From Nitrospirota bacterium (GTDB taxonomy: Bacteria; Nitrospirota; Nitrospiria; Nitrospirales; Nitrospiraceae), in NCBI GenBank assembly GCA_028876065.1, contig JAGWTI010000021.1, positions 1 to 41,957 on the forward strand: a DNA stretch of 41,957 bases. Direction: 5' to 3'. Each line of letters starts with the position of its first letter. Position 1 is the stretch's first letter. The position numbers and the translations under genes are program-made. Shown here piece by piece: positions 29,348-35,813 of the stretch. Under the pieces are notes generated by a model, which saw only the letters and a program-made list of their open reading frames with translations, did no database searches and was not told where the DNA came from.

Positions 29348-31741
29348 ATGGGCTTGGCCCCGTCCAGAGTCTTGGAACTCGTCGAACAGTTTCACCGCAA
29401 CCGGGACGAGTATCGTAAACACGGCCTCAACGAAACCCAACTGCACCGGGAATATTTAGATCCTTTCTTCGAAGCCCTGGGATGGGATGTCGCCAACCGA
29501 GAAGGCAACGCGCCGGCCTACAGGGAAGTCATCCACGAAGATGCCGTCCGAATCGGGGGCGTGGAGAAGGCGCCCGATTACAGTTTCCGCGTCGGCGGCA
29601 CCCGCAAATTCTTTGTCGAAGCGAAAAACCCCTCCATCAATCTGAAAGACGATCCGCGCCCGGCCTATCAACTGCGGCGCTATGCCTGGTCCGCCAGGCT
29701 GCCGTTGTCCATCCTGAGCGACTTCGAAGAATTCGTCGTCTACGACTGCCGCACCCGCCCGGCTCCGACCGACAAGCCCAGCGCTGGCCGCAGCCTGTAT
29801 CTCACCTATCGGGACTACGAAACCCGTTGGGACGAGATCGCCTCCATCTTTGCCAAAGAGTCCGTCCTCAAAGGCTCCTTCGACAAATATGCCGCCTCGG
29901 AACGGAAACGCGGCACGGCCACGGTGGACAAGGAATTTCTCGCCGAAATCGAACAATGGCGAGAGCTGCTGGCCAAGAACCTGGCGGTACGCAACCAGGC
30001 CCTCTCGGCGCACGACCTCAATTTTTCCGTCCAGCGCACCATCGACCGAATCATCTTTTTGCGCATCTGTGAAGATCGGGGCGTCGAACATTACGGCCAG
30101 CTTCAATCGTTGTTGAACGGAGAGCACACCTACGAACGGCTCAGGCAACTCTTCAGCCAGGCCGACGACCGCTATAATTCCGGCCTCTTCCATTTTCAGC
30201 GCGAAGCTGGCCGGGCCGAAGCGCCGAACGAACTGACGCCCAGGCTCAAGATCGAAGATAAAACCCTCAAACACATCATCGAGCGTCTCTACGCCCCCAA
30301 GAGTCCCTACGAGTTCTCCGTCTTCCCGGCTGAAATCCTCGGCCAGGTCTACGAGCAGTTCCTCGGCAAGGTCATTCGCCTCACGGCAGGCCATCAGGCC
30401 AAGGTCGAAGAAAAGCCGGAGGTGAAAAAGGCGGGCGGCGTCTACTACACCCCGGCCTACATTGTGGACTATATCGTCAAGCACACAGTGGGTGCCCTCT
30501 GCGATGGCAAGACGCCGAAGCAGATCGCCAAACTCCGCATTCTCGATCCAGCCTGTGGCTCCGGCTCGTTCCTAATCGGCGCCTATCAATATCTCCTGAC
30601 CTATCACCGTGATTGGTATGTGAGCGACGGGCCGGACCAGCACAAAAAAGAACTGTTCAAGACCAGAAACGGCGACTGGCGTCTCAAATCGGAAGAAAAG
30701 AAGCGCATCCTGCTGAACAACATCTACGGCGTGGACATTGACAGCCAGGCCGTCGAAGTCACCAAGCTAAGTCTCTTGCTGAAGGTCTTGGAAGGCGAGA
30801 ACGAGGAGTCCCTGCAAGAACTGTTATTCGGTCGCGTGCGGGTGCTGCCGGACCTTGGCAAGAACATCAAATGCGGGAACAGCCTGATCGGGCCTGACTA
30901 TTTCACCGGGCAACTGCTTTCCGATGAAGAGGAAGAGAGCCGGATTAACCCGTTTGACTGGAGAGCAGAGTTTGCCGAGATCATGCAAGCTGGTGGCTTC
31001 GATGCGGTGATCGGAAATCCACCGTATGGGTTCCACCAGATACACAGTGAGAGAGTGAAGACATACTTCAAAGCCCATTATCTAGCTTCTCAGGGAAGCT
31101 TTGAGCATTACTTTCTTTTTTACGAAGCCGCATTAAATCTGCTCAAAGCCCATGGCATGCATGGGTTTATCGTTCCGGTCACTTGGCTGACTATTCCTTC
31201 GGCTCGCTCTTTGCGCAAATTCATCCTTGAGAGGTTTGCAATACGAGAAATATCTTGGCTTCCCGAATTGGTGTTTGCAAATGCCCAAGTCAATACATTG
31301 ATCTCGATTATTGCACGCGATGAGCCAAATAGTGTGCGAGTGAAGATTTATGACTCCTTAGAGCTTCAGTCCAGCCCTCAAAAGGAGTTTATTGCTAAGC
31401 AGGCACGATTTGCTAATGCAGATTATGCCATAGGAATCTTTGAGGACGAGTCTGATACTGGCATCCTGAGCAAGATTGTAAAAGCGGCCGTTCCCTTAGA
31501 CTCCTTAGCCAAGCCATGCTCTGGATACAACCCTTACGAAGTCGGGAAGGGAGAACGCCCCGAAGGAGGGCGCCATGATAAGCACACTGTCGAAACACGG
31601 CCCTACCACTCAACACGGCAAAAAGGAACGCAGTGGAAGCCAGAGATTGTTGGCAGAGATTTTGGCAGACCCGCTTGCAGTCGCAGATTGACGCGACCGA
31701 CCGAGAGATCGACCGATTGGTCTACGACCTCTACGGCTTGA
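29348..31741 (+). CDS. Type IIG restriction-modification enzyme, specificity domain deleted
   Basis: A 797-residue frame. The N-terminus has a PD-(D/E)xK nuclease (Asp77, then FVEAK with Glu91 and Lys93). The methyltransferase core has motif I at residue 400 (DPACGSGSF) and motif IV at 557 (NPPYG), a gamma-class adenine methylase. Intact relatives continue with a target-recognition domain of some 200-300 residues after WKPEIVGRD. Here that domain is gone: at about 31661-31664 the sequence jumps to the family's C-terminal helix (FWQTRLQSQIDATDREIDRL, then DLYGLTEEEIAIVEG), in a different frame. The annotated tail after VGRDF is therefore out-of-frame. GC falls to about 40-47 percent from about 30950 to 31540. 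Probably inactive. Confidence 0.85.
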   Translation: MGLAPSRVLELVEQFHRNRDEYRKHGLNETQLHREYLDPFFEALGWDVANREGNAPAYREVIHEDAVRIGGVEKAPDYSFRVGGTRKFFVEAKNPSINLKDDPRPAYQLRRYAWSARLPLSILSDFEEFVVYDCRTRPAPTDKPSAGRSLYLTYRDYETRWDEIASIFAKESVLKGSFDKYAASERKRGTATVDKEFLAEIEQWRELLAKNLAVRNQALSAHDLNFSVQRTIDRIIFLRICEDRGVEHYGQLQSLLNGEHTYERLRQLFSQADDRYNSGLFHFQREAGRAEAPNELTPRLKIEDKTLKHIIERLYAPKSPYEFSVFPAEILGQVYEQFLGKVIRLTAGHQAKVEEKPEVKKAGGVYYTPAYIVDYIVKHTVGALCDGKTPKQIAKLRILDPACGSGSFLIGAYQYLLTYHRDWYVSDGPDQHKKELFKTRNGDWRLKSEEKKRILLNNIYGVDIDSQAVEVTKLSLLLKVLEGENEESLQELLFGRVRVLPDLGKNIKCGNSLIGPDYFTGQLLSDEEEESRINPFDWRAEFAEIMQAGGFDAVIGNPPYGFHQIHSERVKTYFKAHYLASQGSFEHYFLFYEAALNLLKAHGMHGFIVPVTWLTIPSARSLRKFILERFAIREISWLPELVFANAQVNTLISIIARDEPNSVRVKIYDSLELQSSPQKEFIAKQARFANADYAIGIFEDESDTGILSKIVKAAVPLDSLAKPCSGYNPYEVGKGERPEGGRHDKHTVETRPYHSTRQKGTQWKPEIVGRDFGRPACSRRLTRPTERSTDWSTTSTA

Positions 31742-31813
31742 CGGAGGAGGAGATCGCAATTGTCGAAGGCACAGCGGTTGCGTCGAAGGCCGAACCATGC
31801 GAGGATATGGACC

Positions 31814-32032
31814 ATGAACGCGAGCCCACTTCCCCAACTCGACCTCAAGCAACTGGACGCCAAACTGCGCGCCTGGCGGCAGGAACACAACACGCAGGCC
31901 AAGGTCGCGGCAACCCACCGCAAGGTGCTGCTGGAGCGGGTGAGCCAGTCCATGGCGTTCGAGAACCAACCAGTCAGTACGGACCGCCTGAAGAAGCTCC
32001 TGAAGGGGGTTCCGGCGAGCCCGGTTCGCTAG
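31814..32032 (+). CDS. FicA/VbhA-like Fic antitoxin
   Basis: A 72-residue helical protein. LLERVSQSMAFENQPVS contains SMAFEN, matching the Fic-inhibitory motif (S/T)xxxE(G/N), whose glutamate blocks ATP binding in Fic toxins. The fic-like sequence starts directly after its stop. A GAGGA lies about 8 bp upstream of the ATG. An in-frame ATG at 31760 lies in the remnant of the restriction gene and is less likely. The assignment rests on motif and gene order; an antitoxin of the VbhA class is the best reading. Confidence 0.65.
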   Translation: MNASPLPQLDLKQLDAKLRAWRQEHNTQAKVAATHRKVLLERVSQSMAFENQPVSTDRLKKLLKGVPASPVR

Positions 32033-32040
32033 GCTCCACC

Positions 32041-32608
32041 CGCTATTTCGAGACAGCCGAAGGTCGTCTCTCGTACACGGACCTGTCCGAACGGCTGGCC
32101 GTTCCGCTCGTGGCGATCCTGGATGAGATTCTTCAGACCGACCGGGACGAGATCGCCATCACGTCCGAATGGCTCTGTCTCCGCCACAAGCGGCTCGCCG
32201 CGCATTTGTTTCCCGATTGGGCCGGCCGCTTCCGCGACGTGAACGTGCAGATTGGCGGACACCAGCCGCCGCCGTTCTACGAGGTGCCGGTCCTTGATGC
32301 GGCAATTCTGCGATGACCTTGCCGAGCATCTGCGACATGTGGATGGCACCGCCGGCAGCCTCATCGAATGTTTGACCTGGGCTGACTGGCGGTTTCAATG
32401 GATTCATCCGTTCAAGGACTTCAATGGACGGATTGGCCGGGTCCTGCTGGCGGCCCTGCTCTACAAACTGCACCTCCCGCACGTGGAAACCGCGCCGCTG
32501 TCGCCCGAGGCGCGGACGCGCTATGTGGACGCCCTGCGCGCCGCCGATGCCGGCGACCTTGCATCGTTGCAACAAGTCTGGTTTCAACGGCTTCTGTCCG
32601 CGCTTTGA
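32041..32608 (+). pseudogene. Fic-domain (AMP-transferase) toxin, broken
   Basis: The N-terminal part reads RYFETAEGRLSYTDLSERL to PPPFYEVPVL in one frame. The rest, MRQFCDDLAEHLRHVDG to the end, is in the next frame. One extra G at about 32296 explains the break. The second part has the Fic active site HPFKDFNGRIGR, complete with catalytic His and the NGRxGR anion-binding loop. No start codon is seen after the antitoxin stop, so the 5' end also seems damaged. It would have AMPylated host targets. The partner antitoxin just upstream remains intact. Confidence 0.85.
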
Positions 32609-32662
32609 GCAAGACTCCAGAACAAGCCGAGTAGGTGTGTCTCTGCTGACGTGAGATAGTCC

Positions 32663-32797
32663 ATGAATCAGCCAACCCCACTCCTCGCCGCGCTCTGCTT
32701 CCTCCTGACCCTCTCAGTTCCTGCTTCGGCCGGCAGTGACCGGGCTGCATCGGACGCCTCGCTGGCCCCTTTGGGGGCGGTGAACCGTGAGCAGTGA
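32663..32797 (+). pseudogene. 5' fragment of a duplicated secreted-protein gene
   Basis: This segment encodes a signal peptide and the first 35 residues (MNQPTPLLAALCFLL... to SDASLA) and is about 80 percent identical to the start of the intact gene at 34325. Homology stops at 32766, where a foreign segment carrying the DUF4143 ATPase begins. The matching 3' fragment lies at 34152-34220. The frame runs on to a stop at 32795. Confidence 0.85.
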
Positions 32798-32931
32798 AGG
32801 GCGAAAGGGAGCGCACCGGTCGTGGTCGAACAGGCCCGAGTCGAAGACGGTGCGCGCGGGGCCGGACCGGGGCCTGCCGGCCGGTCTACGGAGGTGCACG
32901 CACCCGCTCCCGCCAGCCTGAAGAAAACATG

Positions 32932-32975
32932 ACCATGAAATTCGAATAATCTCCGTTCGATTTTCATGGTATCAT
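32932..32975 (+). promoter_or_regulatory. Inverted repeat and -10 of the ATPase gene
   Basis: ACCATGAAATTCGAA (32932-32946) pairs with TTCGATTTTCATGGT (32956-32970) except at one position, forming a 15-bp dyad with a 9-base centre. It runs into the -10 TATCAT (32970-32975). Transcription would begin near the ATG at 32983, so the mRNA may be leaderless and the dyad an autoregulatory operator. Confidence 0.55.
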
Positions 32976-32982
32976 GCCGGGC

Positions 32983-34164
32983 ATGATGACACGAGCCGCG
33001 ATCCTGTCCCGGATCCGCCATGCGCTCCGTCGCAGCCGCGTCGTGGCGCTTATCGGGCCGCGTCAGAGCGGGAAAACCACTCTGGCCAGGCAGATCGTGC
33101 CGGCAGACTCGCCCCGCTACTTCGATTTGGAAGAACCGATGAGCCTGGCACGGTTGGCCGAGCCGATGACGGCGCTGGCCCCGCTGCGCGGGGTGATCGT
33201 GATCGACGAAGTCCAGCGGCGTCCGGAGTTGTTTCCGATCCTGCGCGTCCTCGCCGACCGCACGCCCTTGCGTGCTCGCTTCCTGATTCTGGGCAGTGCT
33301 TCGCCGGAACTGTTGCGCCAGTCGTCCGAATCCTTGGCCGGGCGCATGGAGACGATCCCATTGCCGGGATTCGGCCTGGCCGAAGTCGGCGCACGAGCGC
33401 TGAACCGGCACTGGCGGCGCGGTGGCTTCCCGCGCTCTTTTTTAGCCCGCACGGAGGACGATAGCCTGCGTTGGCGGAGAGAATTTATCCAGACCTTCCT
33501 GGAACGAGACCTCCCTCAACTCGGCGTGGCGATTCCGGGCGAGGCGCTTCGGCGGTTCTGGGCGATGGTGGCCCATTACCACGGTAACATCTGGAACGCC
33601 GCGGAACCCGCGCGGTCGTTGGGCGTCAGCGAACCTACCGTACGGCGGTATCTCGACCTGATGACCGGGGTCTTTCTGGTGAGACAGCTCCCGCCCTGGC
33701 ACGAGAATCTTGGGAAACGTCAGGTAAAGGCGCCCAAGGTCTATGTGCGCGACAGCGGTTTGCTGCACGCCTTGCTGGGCATCCGCACGGACACCGAGTT
33801 GTGGCACCATCCCAAGTGCGGCGCGTCCTGGGAAGGCTATGCGGTCGAAGAGACGCTGAAGCTGGCGCAGCCGGACGATGCCTATTTTTGGGCGACTCAC
33901 CAAGGCGCGGAATTGGACCTCTTGCTGCTCAAAGATGGCCGCCGCATCGGCGTGGAGATCAAACGAACGGACGCGCCGACGCTCACCCCTTCGATGCGCA
34001 TCGCGCTCGACGATCTGCGGCTGGAGCATCTCCTCGTACTGTATCCAGGGACGCGACGCTATTCCCTTTCGGCACACGCGACCGTCGTTCCGCTGTCGGA
34101 GCTCGCGACGACTTCTTGGGAAGCGTTCCTGCCTCGGCGAAGGCGGCTCCGGACGGAAAGCTGA
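32983..34164 (+). CDS. AAA ATPase with DUF4143 (nuclease-like) domain
   Basis: A 393-residue protein. The ATPase part has Walker A LIGPRQSGKTT and Walker B VIVIDEVQ, with a sensor region FLILGSASP. A winged-helix segment follows (ARSLGVSEPTVRRYLDLM). The C-terminal DUF4143 has a PD-(D/E)xK-like core (AELDLLLLKDGRRIGVEIKRTD). Such proteins are widespread in accessory regions and of unknown role, perhaps in toxin-antitoxin or defence. The start at 32983 is preferred over 32974 because the latter overlaps the -10. The last four codons (RTES and stop) use DNA of the gene it interrupts. Confidence 0.85.
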   Translation: MMTRAAILSRIRHALRRSRVVALIGPRQSGKTTLARQIVPADSPRYFDLEEPMSLARLAEPMTALAPLRGVIVIDEVQRRPELFPILRVLADRTPLRARFLILGSASPELLRQSSESLAGRMETIPLPGFGLAEVGARALNRHWRRGGFPRSFLARTEDDSLRWRREFIQTFLERDLPQLGVAIPGEALRRFWAMVAHYHGNIWNAAEPARSLGVSEPTVRRYLDLMTGVFLVRQLPPWHENLGKRQVKAPKVYVRDSGLLHALLGIRTDTELWHHPKCGASWEGYAVEETLKLAQPDDAYFWATHQGAELDLLLLKDGRRIGVEIKRTDAPTLTPSMRIALDDLRLEHLLVLYPGTRRYSLSAHATVVPLSELATTSWEAFLPRRRRLRTES

Positions 34165-34220
34165 TCGTCGAGTATGAGGTGAAAGGGACGCACTACCGCC
34201 AGATGCTCTTCCGCCGGTGA
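34152..34220 (+). pseudogene. 3' fragment of the interrupted secreted-protein gene
   Basis: It encodes DGKLIVEYEVKGTHYRQMLF and RR before a stop, the last 22 residues of the protein at 34325 with two changes. It overlaps the end of the ATPase gene in another frame. About 62 middle codons of the gene are missing, so insertion of the ATPase segment (about 1.39 kb) replaced them. Confidence 0.88.
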
Positions 34221-34324
34221 GGATGGGTTTGGGGTCAGGCATGAGTATTGACTTATGCGGAGTGCGGTTCATGGCCATTTTTCCTTCCGCCCTCCTTCCG
34301 CACCTGCACTCGACGAGGTGGTTC

Positions 34325-34681
34325 ATGAATCACCCAGCCCGATTCCTCGCCGCGATCCTCTTCCTCCTGCCCCTCTCCGCTCCTGCTTCGGCCGGCAGCG
34401 GCCAGACTGCGCCGGACGCCTCGCTGGCTGGGACCTGGGCCTGTCAGTCGGTCTACGGTGGCCCGTTCACCGGGCGGGCTTGTCACACCTGGCCGCAATT
34501 GATGCTGCGCTCAGATGGCACTTATACCTGGGGCAGCGAACAGGGGACCTGGGAAGTGAAGGAGCAGCAGCTCCATCTCTCGGGACGAACCGGGACCGGG
34601 CACCTGGATGCAGACGGGAAGCTGATCGTCGAGTATGAGGTGAAAGGGACCAGCTATAGACAGACGCTCTTTCGCCGGTGA
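34325..34681 (+). CDS. Small secreted protein, intact copy
   Basis: A 118-residue protein with a signal peptide (MNHPARFLAAILFLLPLSAP, cleavage after ASA, residue 23). The mature part is a small beta-rich domain (LAGTWACQSVYGG, LMLRSDGTYTWGSEQGTWEV, LIVEYEVKG) with two cysteines that could form a disulfide; it resembles lipocalin-like GTW-x-C domains. The upstream frame to 34217 has no support. A broken paralogue surrounds the ATPase gene immediately upstream, showing an ancestral tandem duplication. Function unknown. Confidence 0.8.
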   Translation: MNHPARFLAAILFLLPLSAPASAGSGQTAPDASLAGTWACQSVYGGPFTGRACHTWPQLMLRSDGTYTWGSEQGTWEVKEQQLHLSGRTGTGHLDADGKLIVEYEVKGTSYRQTLFRR

Positions 34682-34815
34682 TGATCTCCTCAGAGCCGCC
34701 CACTTCCGCGCCGTCCTCGTTGACGGGATGAGCAGCAGCGACTATCCTTCGGCAGAGTTCGGGGCGGGCGTTTGGCGGGTGGGGATGTCCTCTGGGGTGC
34801 TTTCGTGGGAGAGCG

Positions 34816-35126
34816 ATGAAAACCATCCGTGATTGCTTTGGCCGATCCGTCAGGTTGACCGATGAACGGGCAGCACATATTCTCCGGCATCAAGAAATGG
34901 CCGATATGGAGGCAGAGATTGAACGGTGCTCCAATCTCCTGCTGAAGTAAGGATTTCTCGTTCGGATCATACCATCCAGTTGTTTTATGAGTTCTACGCT
35001 CAGACGCGTGTTGGTGGGAAATGGCTGTGTGTCGTGGTAAAGTACTCCCCTGATGATGGGTTCGTGGTGACGGCCTATTTGACTGACCAACTCAAGGCAG
35101 GAGAGACGATATGGCCGAAAAAGTAA
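34816..35126 (+). pseudogene. DUF4258-like toxin-type protein, frameshifted
   Basis: The first frame reads MKTIRDCFGRSVRLTDERAA through EAEIER, then closes at 34950. The second frame, from about 34926, continues LQSPAEVRISRSDHTIQLFY to KAGETIWPKK. Loss of one G in the run at 34925-34926 (CGGTG for CGGGTG) explains the break. Joined, the protein has about 103 residues with the RLTDERxxHILxH and VVVKY patterns seen in DUF4258/phage-associated nuclease-like proteins. It overlaps the DUF2283 gene by 16 bp, the standard layout of these pairs. GGGAGAG precedes the ATG. Confidence 0.7.
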
Positions 35127-35323
35127 AAGTCTGGTTCGATCTCGAAGGCGATTTTCTGGAAGTGCAGTTCAGTGACGCGCCAGGGTTCATGCGTCCGACT
35201 GCCCATGATGCCGTCATGGAGCGGGTGGACGAACAGGGGCATGTATTGGGATTCAGCGTGCTTGGCGTCAGCCGTTTCAAAAAGGACCGTCCCCTGGAAG
35301 CCGAACTTGTGACCGGGGAATAG
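35111..35323 (+). CDS. DUF2283-family protein, copy 2
   Basis: A 70-residue protein, MAEKVKVWFDLEGDFLEVQF, then HDAVMERVDEQGHVLGFSVL, the DUF2283 fold. It overlaps the frameshifted DUF4258-like gene, so it is the presumed antitoxin of that pair. GGCAGGAGAG lies 5-14 bp before the ATG. It appears intact while its partner is broken, as also seen for vapB and the Fic antitoxin in this island. Confidence 0.82.
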   Translation: MAEKVKVWFDLEGDFLEVQFSDAPGFMRPTAHDAVMERVDEQGHVLGFSVLGVSRFKKDRPLEAELVTGE

Positions 35324-35355
35324 CCTGCTCGTATGAGCGGGCCTGTGTGGTGATT

Positions 35356-35496
35356 GTGCGAAAACAGTACAAGAAAAAACGTCGCTCTTGCGCGCTCTGT
35401 AAACCGCACAAAGTTGGCTGGGATAAACGGTGGAAGGCAAGGGAAGCCGCCTGTCGAATTCAAATGGATCGCGATTGTCGGTATCCCGCCGCCTGA
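35356..35496 (+). CDS. Small basic protein with one CxxC pair
   Basis: A 46-residue protein beginning with GTG (an in-frame GTG at 35350 is equally possible). It starts VRKQYKKKRRSCALCKPHKV, then GWDKRWKAREAA. It has a very basic N-terminus, one CxxC pair and a conserved-looking GW-x-K-RW segment. I have seen similar short proteins annotated as hypothetical beside DUF2283/DUF4258 genes, from memory only. The ribosome binding site is weak. A terminator follows. Confidence 0.5.
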   Translation: MRKQYKKKRRSCALCKPHKVGWDKRWKAREAACRIQMDRDCRYPAA

Positions 35497-35532
35497 TCTG
35501 GATGCGGCTCTTGGATATGATTATGGGCTAAT

Positions 35533-35553
35533 AAAGACTCCAGAGTCTTTCTT
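35533..35553 (+). terminator. Rho-independent terminator
   Basis: AAAGACTCCAGAGTCTTT (35533-35550), a 7-bp perfect stem with a CCAG loop, followed by CTT. It is 36 bp after the CxxC protein and closes the DUF4258/DUF2283 unit. Confidence 0.7.
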
Positions 35554-35602
35554 CCGGCGAGCCCTCTTCCCGCGCCATGCTCCTTCGTCAAGGAGTGATC
35601 GT

Positions 35603-35775
35603 ATGAAGTTTCATTAAAGGCCGGGGCTGAGGTTCGCGAGGTGGCGCCCGGCGTCGTGATCGATTTTGATGCCGAGGGACACATTGTCGGCATTGATATC
35701 GACCATGCGAGCCAGTTTGTTGATCTGTCGCGGGTCGACACGGAATCTCTCCCTCTCGCTAAGCCGCGCGGCTAA
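35603..35775 (+). pseudogene. DUF2283 gene with internal deletion, copy 3
   Basis: It starts ATGAAGTTTCAT (MKFH, the usual DUF2283 opening) after AAGGAG, then breaks. The rest in another frame is AGAEVREVAPGVVIDFDAEG, HIVGIDIDHASQFVDLS, ending at 35775. Relatives have about 15 more residues between MKFHY and the AEVREV part, so roughly 45 bp were lost. A partner gene is not seen. It lies convergent to the cis/trans isomerase gene. Confidence 0.75.
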
Positions 35776-35813
35776 GGTCTTTTCACGCTCCTGTCCTAGG
35801 ACCGCCTTCCCTT

